This document shows positions 1 to 7,870 of a DNA stretch of 64,000 nucleotides, piece after piece; the first letter of the stretch is position 1; every line of letters starts with the position of its first letter. Both the position numbers and the translations under genes were made by a program. Source of the stretch: UBA11400 sp964473555 (GTDB lineage: Bacteria > Bacteroidota > Rhodothermia > Balneolales > HLUCCA01); contig CAYYPL010000001.1 of assembly GCA_964473555.1 (NCBI GenBank), forward strand, positions 372,001 through 436,000. Reading direction: 5' to 3'. The notes below the pieces were generated by a model, which was not told the origin of the DNA, made no database searches, and saw only the letters and a program-made list of their open reading frames with translations.

Positions 1-528
1 TGGTGGTTCCACGACCCACGCCACCCAAGGTGAGACCCTGGATCTCGTTACCGGCCTGGTCACCTACGGCTTTACCGGTGTGACGGATAGAAACGTAGCG
101 CATGATCCCGGAATTGTCGTCTGGATCGTCTCCACCGTAGTCGGCGCGATTGTCACCAGCTCCTACGATCTCGTTGAGACCCTCGATCTGACGCACGGTC
201 GCGTTGTTGGTCGGAGCACGTCCCAGCAGGATCACACCACCCCATAGACCGCGGTCTTCTTGGTCTAGCTGACCTGTCATGTCGTCGAGTATGGAGGTAA
301 AAATGATCGGATTGGATGCGGTTCCTTCCGCGAAGATTTTACCACCTTGGGATACGGCCAGGAAGGAAGCGTTGTTCCCTTCGCCTTCAGCCCCTTTGAT
401 TACCGTTCCAGGCTCGATCCACAGTTCTGCTCCGTCTTCAACGAATACACCACCCTGAAGGATGTACACGTTGTCGGCTGTCCAGTACACCTTCTCGCCC
501 GCATTGATGCTGGCATCGGTGACATTCA
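1..528 (-). repeat. Tandem repeat copy 2 (continues beyond the left edge)
   Basis: This is the second copy of the in-frame 1332-bp unit. It is preceded (in gene direction) by a short linker encoding LGYLSEDATGNNE, which replaces the signal-peptide region of copy 1. How far the copy continues cannot be seen. Confidence 0.95.
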
Positions 529-1930
529 CTTCATTATTACCCGTTGCATCTTCAGAAAGATATCCTAATTGATCGAGTGCCGTCCATCCTTTCATCCAGT
601 TACTGGTACCGAACGCACCTACGTAGTCGACTTTAGTGAACCAGGAGTCTTCGTACAGGTCACGATTTGCAGCGCCGAGGGCAGGGGAGTTCTGACGGGG
701 ACGTGGGTCGAGCAGGTTGTCCATTTCACGGGATATCCCACGAAGATTTGGATCTACGATCTGGTTTCCAGACAGGTTCGATCCCAACGCTTCACGAACG
801 AAGGCCTGTGGAATCAAGGCTTCAGGTGTGTCTCCGATGGTGAAATCGAACCAGAAGTTGTTCATGAGTTTCAGGTCACCGGCCTCCAAACGTTTGCGAC
901 TGTCTTGTGCCGATTCGTTGGCCACGTCTTCGATGGTGAGTGCAGGAGCACCTGGCTGGCCTTTGAAGTCACCGAAGATGGAATTGAAGTAGGTTCCACC
1001 TGTGTTGTCACGGAAGATCAGACCTTGTGAGCCGTCACCTGCAACGGTACCCGGATTGTTTTTTCCATCACCCAGGAAGGTTACGTTGGCCAGTACCGGA
1101 GTGGTATATGGCGTAGCCTGCTCGTCGCCAATGGCTCCGTCCATCTCGGCCATACGACCCGCAGCGTCCTGTGCCTGGATCACGAACCAGAACTGTCCAC
1201 GGCCATTGAAGCCTTCGTCCCAGTCATAGGCATCGTCGGAATTGAATGCAGAAACCAGATACTTGGCATCTACGGTTCCACCGAACCACTCGAACCCGTC
1301 GTCATCAGAGGCGAAGGACTCTACATACTCAATGGTGGTTCCACGACCCACGCCACCCAAGGTGAGACCCTGGATCTCGTTACCGGCCTGGTCACCTACG
1401 GCTTTACCGGTGTGACGGATAGAAACGTAGCGCATGATCCCGGAATTGTCGTCTGGATCGTCTCCACCGTAGTCGGCGCGATTGTCACCAGCTCCTACGA
1501 TCTCGTTGAGACCCTCGATCTGACGCACGGTCGCGTTGTTGGTCGGAGCACGTCCCAGCAGGATCACACCACCCCATAGACCGCGGTCTTCTTGGTCTAG
1601 CTGACCTGTCATGTCGTCGAGTATGGAGGTAAAAATGATCGGATTGGATGCGGTTCCTTCCGCGAAGATTTTACCACCTTGGGATACGGCCAGGAAGGAA
1701 GCGTTGTTCCCTTCGCCTTCAGCCCCTTTGATTACCGTTCCGGGCTCGATCCACAGTTCGGCGCCATCCTCAACGAATACACCACCCTGAAGGATGTACA
1801 CGTTGCCGGCTGTCCAGTACACCTTCTCGCCCGCATTGATGCTGGCATCGGTGACATTGATTACCTGCTGTCCGAGAGCGGGGATAACCGCACACGTAAG
1901 TAGCAGGAGAGTCGTCGCTATACGATTCAT
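1..1930 (-). CDS. Large secreted protein with internal tandem duplication (3' end outside window)
   Basis: An open frame starts at the ATG at 1930-1928 and runs leftward off the window with no stop, giving at least 643 residues. The first 20 or so residues (MNRIATTLLLLTCAVIPALG) form a signal peptide ending before QQ. The mature part is rich in G, N, D and aromatic residues (WIEPGTVIKG, GLWGGVILLG, DDDGFEWFGG) and resembles the secreted or outer-surface proteins that Bacteroidota encode directly after a TonB receptor. I do not know its function. Residues about 25-468 are repeated from 469 on (offset 444 residues). Codon choice is strongly biased to C-ending Phe, Tyr, Asn and Ile codons, unlike the neighbouring receptor gene, which suggests high expression. 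The start lies 38 bases after the stop of the receptor gene, so the two are probably co-transcribed. A C-terminal sorting domain may lie outside the window. Confidence 0.85.
   Translation of the reverse strand, partial: MNRIATTLLLLTCAVIPALGQQVINVTDASINAGEKVYWTAGNVYILQGGVFVEDGAELWIEPGTVIKGAEGEGNNASFLAVSQGGKIFAEGTASNPIIFTSILDDMTGQLDQEDRGLWGGVILLGRAPTNNATVRQIEGLNEIVGAGDNRADYGGDDPDDNSGIMRYVSIRHTGKAVGDQAGNEIQGLTLGGVGRGTTIEYVESFASDDDGFEWFGGTVDAKYLVSAFNSDDAYDWDEGFNGRGQFWFVIQAQDAAGRMAEMDGAIGDEQATPYTTPVLANVTFLGDGKNNPGTVAGDGSQGLIFRDNTGGTYFNSIFGDFKGQPGAPALTIEDVANESAQDSRKRLEAGDLKLMNNFWFDFTIGDTPEALIPQAFVREALGSNLSGNQIVDPNLRGISREMDNLLDPRPRQNSPALGAANRDLYEDSWFTKVDYVGAFGTSNWMKGWTALDQLGYLSEDATGNNEVNVTDASINAGEKVYWTADNVYILQGGVFVEDGAELWIEPGTVIKGAEGEGNNASFLAVSQGGKIFAEGTASNPIIFTSILDDMTGQLDQEDRGLWGGVILLGRAPTNNATVRQIEGLNEIVGAGDNRADYGGDDPDDNSGIMRYVSIRHTGKAVGDQAGNEIQGLTLGGVGRGTT
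1333..1860 (-). repeat. Tandem repeat copy 1 (5' part of the 1332-bp unit)
   Basis: This stretch matches 1-528 at an offset of 1332 bases (444 codons). By eye the two are identical over 1333-1741 versus 1-409. A handful of differences follow, of which four (1760, 1763, 1766, 1769) look synonymous and one (1806 versus 474) changes Gly to Asp. Similarity ends at the codons for N25 and N469. The whole unit spans about 527-1858 and is the start of the protein's first module. Confidence 0.95.
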
Positions 1931-1968
1931 AGTATTATTGTTTTTAGTTGTTTCTGGTTAGAAGTTTA

Positions 1969-4860
1969 TTAGTTGAAACTGTACTTGACACCAATCGAGT
2001 ACGTCGTACCCGTTTTGTATTGTTGGTAAATGTATTCCTGACCCTTGAAGTCTTGTGAGTATTTGACTGTCGGGTCTAAAATGTTGTCGATTCCAAGAGA
2101 TAGAGTAAAATAGCTGCCAATAGATTTGCTGAATGAGGCATTCAGGGAATCATAACTTCGTTCAAAGACATCCGGTGCGGCTCCCTGGCTCACCCGACTC
2201 AGACGATCACCAAACCGATTGTAGCTCAGGTTTGTTGAAATCCCGAAATCTGGGTTCAAATAGGCGATATCAATATTAAAAACGTAAGGTGATTGTCCCG
2301 TGAGCTGTCGTGTAGTAGAAGGATTCTGTTGATTTTGGCGCATCTGTACGAGTTCAGCCTCAGGAATATCCACCTGTGAATGAATCAACGCCATGTTTGC
2401 AATGAGGTCAAAATATCGGAGTGCCTCACTAAACGATCCGAGATTCTTTCTGAGTTCGAATTCAACACCATAAACAGTAGCCTCATCCACGTTCTGAACA
2501 GACTCGGCTTTTTCAGCGATATCAAATCGTAGTACACGTTCAATAGGATTCTGTAATTTCTTATAGAATCCACTCACAGATACCATTTCAGTTGAGCCAG
2601 GATACCACTCCCAGCGTACATCATAATTGCTGATAAGGGTTCGATCCAGATTGGCATTACCTCTGAAGAGGTTATCACCCACGAAGTCGAACGACACGTA
2701 AGGTGATAACTCTCTGAAAGTCGGCCGCGCAAGAGTCCGACTAAAAGAGGTTCTGAAAAGCATGTTTTCAGAAGCGGAGAAAATCAGGATAACAGATGGC
2801 AACAAATCGGATTGGTTGACCTCACCGAATCTGTCAGATGCAGTTAATGTGGTATCACGACTCACGGATTGTAAATCAGTTAGTTCGTATCGTGCACCAC
2901 CAGCAAGTTTTAAATTTTTGAAAAGATCCATTTCGATCATCGCATATCCGGCAGAGATAGTTTGCTCAGCATCGTAACTGCTACGGTCGGTAGTTGCTGA
3001 AATGACATAATTACCCACTTGAGGACGGTTACGGTCATCATATCCTATAATTCCGAGGTTGGATAGATACTCTTCTTCTGAATTGAATTGATTCAAACTA
3101 AATCCACGTCCTTGCAGATACTCATAACGACGCTCTCTAAAATCTCTTGAGGTATACTCATAAAGGCCTCCGGTTTTGAATCTAACCGTTGAGGCAGGGG
3201 TGTTGAATGGAATGGTTAGATCTACAGTACCAGAGTATTTCACTTCGTTTAAATCACGGAAGAATCGGGCCGGACGAGGAAACTGGCTGTTTGGATTTGC
3301 TAGTATATATGAGGAGATGTTGCCTGCATTATCATAAACGGGACGAGATTCTGAGGCCATGAAACGTAAATCCGGAGTGCTTTGTCCATTCATTTGATAC
3401 GCCGAGTTCCACTCCAGTCGCATATCTTTGATCAGGTTAATGGTATGACTTCCGGAAAGCTGATAGGAGGTGAGGTCTCTTTCAACAAACTGATTAACTC
3501 TCGAACGATATTCAATATCGTCTGAGTTGAACTGTTCCCAGAATCCGTACAGATATCTTCCTGTGTTTTCGCCACTTTGAGTACGAAGTAACGAAAAATT
3601 GATTTTGTTAAAGTTACCAATCAATAGCCCGGCCGACCCGAGGAAACCCCAGTCAACCGATTGCGTACCTTTGATATCTGTCAAGTCGATGTTTGGACTT
3701 AAAGACTCTGAATCTTCAAAAGTACCAATCAGTTCAAATCTCGATGAACTTCCATCGAAATAAGCGGATTGATTCATACCATATGAATAATTGGCCGAAT
3801 AACCGAGTTTTATGGTTTCAGTCAAGTTATGTCTGTTTCCAAGCCCAAATGAGTAGGACTGATTCAAACCTGAAGCGCGGTTCTTCGGTAAAAAAGTGGT
3901 GTTGAAGGATTTTGCAAGCATATCGAGAATCTGAGCTGCATCCTGATCGAGTCGTGCTCTGGTATCACTTGGAAACTCGGAGCCGGGACGGTTTGCAAGT
4001 GAAGCAGGCTCCGATCGATACCCATCATCCATCCCAAACCAATCCGTGCCCGATCCTTCTCCCAACAGGATGTCGGTCATCGACGACATCGTGTTGTACC
4101 CCTGTTTAACAGAAAGCGTGATATAAAAATCTTCAGGTATCCCTTTTGTGGTGATGTCGACCAAACCTCCAGAGAAGTTACCCGGTTTGTCTGGAGTAAA
4201 AGTTTTTAATGTTACAATATTATCTAGTAGATGAGAAGGGAATAGGTCAAGCTGAAAAGATTTTCTGTCTGGATTCGAAGTGGGGAGTTCAAGTCCATTT
4301 AGCTGAGTATTTGTGTAACGATCTCCGAGTCCCCGAACAAATACGTATTTCCCGCCAACAACAGTTGCTCCGGTAACTTTTTTCATCGCCGAAGCTGCGT
4401 CACTACCCCCGGATCGTGAAATACTTTCCGCCGAGATAGCGTCGGTGAATCCAATCGACTTTTGGCGGTACCTAAGAAGCGTTGCATCGTTGTTCATGAC
4501 CGCTTGAGCTGAGACGGTCACTTCGCCGAGTTGAGCAACTTCTGGATCCAGAGCTACACTTAATGTAGTTGTTTCGTTGGCATTGACCTGAATGCCAACG
4601 ATGTTTTTTGTGGTGTACGTAATATATCTGATTGATATGTCATATAGGCCAGGCTCAAGATTATCGAGCGTGTAGTTTCCATCCAAATCAGTTAACACCC
4701 CACGTGTAGTCCCCGTGATGCTAACTGTTGCACTAATCAGTGGTTCACCGCTAGAACCATCGATTATTGTTCCGGAAATTTTACCTTTTTGAGAATAAAC
4801 CTGGGTTGTCAGTGCCAGGACAAAGCATAGCGTGACGAAAATTTTAGCTGTATGGATCAT
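1969..4860 (-). CDS. TonB-dependent outer-membrane receptor, carboxypeptidase-like N-terminal domain
   Basis: The protein has about 963 residues. It has a signal peptide (MIHTAKIFVTLCFVLALTTQVYSQ), then a CarboxypepD_reg-like domain (roughly 25-110, GTIIDGSSGEPLISATVSI). A plug domain with the usual VRGLGDRYTNTQLNG motif and a long beta-barrel with RTSFSRTLARPTFRELSP follow. Such receptors import large or chelated substrates, driven by TonB; the substrate cannot be told. The frame stays open upstream to a TTG at 4902, but the ATG at 4860 puts the signal peptide at the N terminus and sits about 57 bases after a TACCTTTG promoter box, so I prefer it. The secreted protein at 1930 follows 38 bases downstream, a receptor plus surface-partner arrangement. 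Confidence 0.9.
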   Translation of the reverse strand: MIHTAKIFVTLCFVLALTTQVYSQKGKISGTIIDGSSGEPLISATVSITGTTRGVLTDLDGNYTLDNLEPGLYDISIRYITYTTKNIVGIQVNANETTTLSVALDPEVAQLGEVTVSAQAVMNNDATLLRYRQKSIGFTDAISAESISRSGGSDAASAMKKVTGATVVGGKYVFVRGLGDRYTNTQLNGLELPTSNPDRKSFQLDLFPSHLLDNIVTLKTFTPDKPGNFSGGLVDITTKGIPEDFYITLSVKQGYNTMSSMTDILLGEGSGTDWFGMDDGYRSEPASLANRPGSEFPSDTRARLDQDAAQILDMLAKSFNTTFLPKNRASGLNQSYSFGLGNRHNLTETIKLGYSANYSYGMNQSAYFDGSSSRFELIGTFEDSESLSPNIDLTDIKGTQSVDWGFLGSAGLLIGNFNKINFSLLRTQSGENTGRYLYGFWEQFNSDDIEYRSRVNQFVERDLTSYQLSGSHTINLIKDMRLEWNSAYQMNGQSTPDLRFMASESRPVYDNAGNISSYILANPNSQFPRPARFFRDLNEVKYSGTVDLTIPFNTPASTVRFKTGGLYEYTSRDFRERRYEYLQGRGFSLNQFNSEEEYLSNLGIIGYDDRNRPQVGNYVISATTDRSSYDAEQTISAGYAMIEMDLFKNLKLAGGARYELTDLQSVSRDTTLTASDRFGEVNQSDLLPSVILIFSASENMLFRTSFSRTLARPTFRELSPYVSFDFVGDNLFRGNANLDRTLISNYDVRWEWYPGSTEMVSVSGFYKKLQNPIERVLRFDIAEKAESVQNVDEATVYGVEFELRKNLGSFSEALRYFDLIANMALIHSQVDIPEAELVQMRQNQQNPSTTRQLTGQSPYVFNIDIAYLNPDFGISTNLSYNRFGDRLSRVSQGAAPDVFERSYDSLNASFSKSIGSYFTLSLGIDNILDPTVKYSQDFKGQEYIYQQYKTGTTYSIGVKYSFN

Positions 4861-4917
4861 GTCTTTAATTTTTGCGCGTTTTAAAAGAGATTCCTTCTCC
4901 AAAGAATTTCATACACG

Positions 4918-4925
4918 CAAAGGTA
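4918..4925 (-). promoter_or_regulatory. Candidate TAnnTTTG promoter box for the receptor operon
   Basis: Read on the minus strand this is TACCTTTG, an exact match to the Bacteroidota -7 consensus, with TTC about 18 bases upstream as a weak -33 element. Start of transcription would fall near 4911, about 50 bases before the ATG at 4860. Confidence 0.5.
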
Positions 4926-5018
4926 CAGACTGCACCCTGCCCCGAATGTTACTGAATAGTTATAAGACTGTTATCGTATTGTTAAGATGGGTAAAAAGCA
5001 GCTATATCAGATAAAGTC

Positions 5019-5046
5019 ATGTGGATAACCATATCGTTATCCACAT
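5019..5046. promoter_or_regulatory. Perfect dyad made of two facing DnaA-box 9-mers
   Basis: ATGTGGATAAC (5019-5029) is followed by six bases and GTTATCCACAT (5036-5046). Each arm contains a perfect TTATCCACA box in opposite orientation, and the arms can form an 11-bp hairpin. It lies just past the stop of msrA, but there is no T-run, so it is a poor intrinsic terminator. Confidence 0.5.
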
Positions 5047-5059
5047 CATATGTATTGAG

Positions 5060-5647
5060 TTACTTTTTTAAAAGATGTGCAAAGTCTTTCATGAACTTTT
5101 TGACTTTTGGAGCAATGACCACAGAGCAATATCCCGCATTGGGATTGTTTGCAAAATAATCCTGGTGATAATTTTCTGCTACGTAATAATTTTTAAGAGG
5201 CTCAATCCGGGTGACAATTGGATTTTTCCAAAGACCCGATTTATCGGTTCGTTTTAAGGATGCTTCGGCAACCAGTCGCTGTTCTTCCGAATGATAATAA
5301 ATCACAGACCGGTACATCGGTCCAACGTCATTTCCCTGTCTGTTTAACGTAGTTGGATCGTGAGTGTGCCAAAATACTTCAAGAAGTGTTTCATAGGAGA
5401 TGACTGACGGGTCGAAGTCAAATCGAATCACCTCAGCATGTCCCGTTCTTCCGGTGGTTACCTGCTGATAACTTGGATTTACGACGTGCCCTCCTGAGTA
5501 TCCTGATTCAACGTTATAAACGCCTTCGAGTCGCTCATAAATCGCCTCAACGCACCAGAAGCACCCCGCACCAAAGGTGGCCTGTTCAAATTTTTTGTCA
5601 TCTACCGTTTGAGATACCGTTACGATCATAAGTAATAAGATTAACAT
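5060..5647 (-). CDS. msrA: Peptide-methionine (S)-S-oxide reductase MsrA, exported form
   Basis: The protein has 195 residues. The catalytic motif GCFWC is at residues 28-32, with Cys29 as nucleophile. It is followed by family hallmarks YSGG, GRTGHAEVIRFDFDP, FWHTHDPTTLNRQGNDVGPMYRS and ENYHQDYF. The first 15 residues (MLILLLMIVTVSQTV) are hydrophobic and look like a signal peptide, so the enzyme probably repairs oxidised methionine outside the cytoplasm. The gene stands alone. A hairpin with a leftward T-run lies 156 bases upstream of its start (5803-5848) and might control it. Confidence 0.95.
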   Translation of the reverse strand: MLILLLMIVTVSQTVDDKKFEQATFGAGCFWCVEAIYERLEGVYNVESGYSGGHVVNPSYQQVTTGRTGHAEVIRFDFDPSVISYETLLEVFWHTHDPTTLNRQGNDVGPMYRSVIYYHSEEQRLVAEASLKRTDKSGLWKNPIVTRIEPLKNYYVAENYHQDYFANNPNAGYCSVVIAPKVKKFMKDFAHLLKK

Positions 5648-5802
5648 GTTTGAGTTGTTTGAAATTCGGTTTACTGTTAATTCAACATCATAACACCAAA
5701 AAAGTGGAAATCGTGTGCAAGAGATACTAAATAAACAAGATATTCTGTTATTTACGATACCGAGTAGTGAACTGAGGATGATTTTATTTAAATTACTCGG
5801 AT

Positions 5803-5848
5803 AAAAAAAGGCAAAGTCGTTCCGGGAGAATGGAATTTCGACTTTGCC
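5803..5848 (-). terminator. Intrinsic terminator pointing left, with no obvious gene before it
   Basis: GGCAAAGTCG (5810-5819) pairs with CGACTTTGCC (5839-5848); TTCC/GGAA can extend the stem across a three-base bulge. On the minus strand the stem is followed by seven T residues (5809-5803). No minus-strand gene ends here, so it is either the end of a small RNA or an attenuator in the msrA leader. Confidence 0.65.
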
Positions 5849-5857
5849 AAGTTTAGT

Positions 5858-5869
5858 TAAACCGGTTTA
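5858..5869. promoter_or_regulatory. 12-bp palindrome, candidate operator
   Basis: TAAACCGGTTTA is a perfect palindrome 47 bases before the HTH gene at 5916. A related half site TTAACCGG follows at 5880-5887. Autoregulation by that protein is a guess from position only. Confidence 0.35.
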
Positions 5870-5915
5870 GTTTGCAGCTTTAACCGGAAAACAATAATTC
5901 ATTATATCACAATTC

Positions 5916-6278
5916 GTGAACTATTACAACAAAAATTCACATAATGTGAATTTAATTTTTAATAGACTTAAACACTTTCACGGCTTGACTTCAGATGGGG
6001 AACTGGCAAAACTTCTTGGTCTCAATCAGTCTACTCTCTCCATGCAAAAGAGTCGGGGATCCATTGATCTCCACGCAGTATTGAGTGTATCAGAAGGGAT
6101 AGATCTCAATTGGCTCTTCAAAACCCAGGATAGGATCCAAAGCACAGATGAGGAACACCCATCAGGAACCTCTGACACGGTCGATTATTTTCAGGTTAAT
6201 GAAAATCAACTCATCGAAGAAATCCTGAGATTGAGGCGACGAATTTCTGATTTAGAGTCTAAACTCGAAAAAACGTAA
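5916..6278 (+). CDS. CI-repressor-like HTH protein with C-terminal coiled coil
   Basis: The protein has 120 residues. Residues about 11-70 (LIFNRLKHFHGLTSDGELAKLLGLNQSTLS, then RGSIDLHAVLSVSEGIDLNWLF) match the N-terminal helix-turn-helix domain of Bac_phage_CI repressors. A polar linker and a short coiled coil (ENQLIEEILRLRRRISDLESKLE) follow and suggest dimerisation. There is no peptidase domain, so it is not a LexA/CI-type self-cleaving repressor. The start is uncertain: GTG at 5916 or GTG at 5946 (the latter fits the usual domain start); there is no ATG. No phage genes are nearby. Its targets are unknown. Confidence 0.75.
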   Translation: MNYYNKNSHNVNLIFNRLKHFHGLTSDGELAKLLGLNQSTLSMQKSRGSIDLHAVLSVSEGIDLNWLFKTQDRIQSTDEEHPSGTSDTVDYFQVNENQLIEEILRLRRRISDLESKLEKT

Positions 6279-6370
6279 ATCCTCTAATTGAATACGACCA
6301 TTTAGAGCGTTCTGATTCCCTATATTGATACCTTGAATGTCACTAGGTATTAAGTAGATTCATACCCACT

Positions 6371-7870
6371 ATGAAACGATTCTTTTCGCTTTTATCACTG
6401 TTTATTGTCTTTTCAACTGCCTCATTTTCGCAAACAGATTCCACCTATACTCTTGTGGTATACAATGTTGAGAATTTGTTTGATGCAGATGGAGTTGCCG
6501 TTTTTGATGATTATAAACCCGAGGTATATACATCCAGACATGTATTGACAAAAGTTAAGAATATGGTCAGCCTCATGCAGCAGTATAACTATGGCAGAGG
6601 CCCTGATGTTCTTGTTTTATCTGAGGTAGAAAGCGACCAGACCCAACCTGTTTCTGGTAATCATGATAGTGTTCAATCTTTTTTAAGAGCATATTCCGAG
6701 GTAAATCTTTCCCACATGTTGACTGATGGATTCAATGATGTCATAGCGGATTTACCCGCAGAGCTATTGATTATCAAAGGGTTTTATGATGTCGGAATCA
6801 CTGATTATGATGTTCAGGTTGCTTATGCTCCCCTTGAAGATGGTCGTCCGACCCACACCCAAAAAAACGTGATCCTTTCACGGCTTCCCGTCCAGTATGA
6901 ACGTACCAAAATTCATCCATTACTCGACGCCAGGCCTATTCTCGAGGTTTGGCTTGATATCAACGGTCATGATCTGGTAGTTTTTGCTAATCACTGGAAA
7001 TCCAGAGCCTCGGATGCTGAAATAGAGCGCACACGTATTCAAAATGCACAGGTACTCCGACAGCGCCTGGATGTATTACTTTCGGAAAATCCGGCTATAG
7101 ATTTTGTTCTCGGCGGAGATTTCAATAGTGATTACAATCAGTCGCACCGATATCCCTATATGCCCGTCACCGGCTTGAATGACATTCTTAAATCTGTAGG
7201 TGATGAATCGTTGGTAGCAAACGGCCAGGTAGATGCAGTGTATAACCTGTGGTATGAACACCCGATCGATAAGAGGGGATCAGACGTGTTTCGTGGTTTT
7301 TGGGGAACTCTGATGCAGTTGATGATATCCCCGGGGATGTACGACAAAACAGGAATGATATACCTGGACAACTCCTTCGATGTGCTGCGAATACCGGGTA
7401 TTAACGTGTATGAAACCAATGGGGCGCCGATTCGCTGGAGTGCGGCTCTAGATGGGTATGGATTGTCGGACCATCTGCCGATCAGCATGCAATTTACTCT
7501 CGGTGGAGCGACTCAAGTAGGGGATAAGTTAGACTTAGAAAATGCATCCAGTAATGATGATCAGTTGTGGTCACCTATCGCAGTCAAATCAGAAGTCCCT
7601 GCCGAAGGTGAATATGTATCGATAACGGATATATCAGGTCCTATTAGGAGCATGACTTATTTTGACAAGATGTTCCTTGTCACCGGAACTATCAGCGAAA
7701 GAGCTAAAATTATGGTCAACAATGAAATATATGACTTATATTCACCTGTATTCGATGTCCGGAGGGTGTTTACAGAAGTAGGCACTGAGATACGATTATT
7801 TGGCAGACTTGGACAATTCCGTGGTAGCTGGCAATTTGTCATCGAATCTGAATCACATATTTTAGACTGA
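6371..7870 (+). CDS. Secreted endonuclease/exonuclease/phosphatase family protein
   Basis: The protein has 499 residues. It has a signal peptide (MKRFFSLLSLFIVFSTASFSQ), then an EEP fold with the expected sequence landmarks: YNVENLFD, VLVLSEVE, FANHWKSR, GGDFNSDY and YGLSDHLPI (catalytic Asn/Glu/Asp/His). After about residue 385 comes a small C-terminal beta domain (TYFDKMFLVTGTISERAKI...FGRLGQFRGSWQFVI) that looks like the OB-like fold often attached to such enzymes. It probably cleaves phosphodiesters outside the cell or in the periplasm, for nucleic-acid or phosphate scavenging. It is convergent with serB, overlapping by nine bases at the 3' ends. A second, larger EEP protein is at 17608-20196. 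Confidence 0.85.
   Translation: MKRFFSLLSLFIVFSTASFSQTDSTYTLVVYNVENLFDADGVAVFDDYKPEVYTSRHVLTKVKNMVSLMQQYNYGRGPDVLVLSEVESDQTQPVSGNHDSVQSFLRAYSEVNLSHMLTDGFNDVIADLPAELLIIKGFYDVGITDYDVQVAYAPLEDGRPTHTQKNVILSRLPVQYERTKIHPLLDARPILEVWLDINGHDLVVFANHWKSRASDAEIERTRIQNAQVLRQRLDVLLSENPAIDFVLGGDFNSDYNQSHRYPYMPVTGLNDILKSVGDESLVANGQVDAVYNLWYEHPIDKRGSDVFRGFWGTLMQLMISPGMYDKTGMIYLDNSFDVLRIPGINVYETNGAPIRWSAALDGYGLSDHLPISMQFTLGGATQVGDKLDLENASSNDDQLWSPIAVKSEVPAEGEYVSITDISGPIRSMTYFDKMFLVTGTISERAKIMVNNEIYDLYSPVFDVRRVFTEVGTEIRLFGRLGQFRGSWQFVIESESHILD

Noticed and set aside
347..1903. Several short plus-strand frames over the left-edge gene
   Set aside because: They lie opposite a long uninterrupted minus-strand frame with a signal peptide and domain-like repeats. 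The duplicated copies of one frame arise from the 1332-bp repeat.
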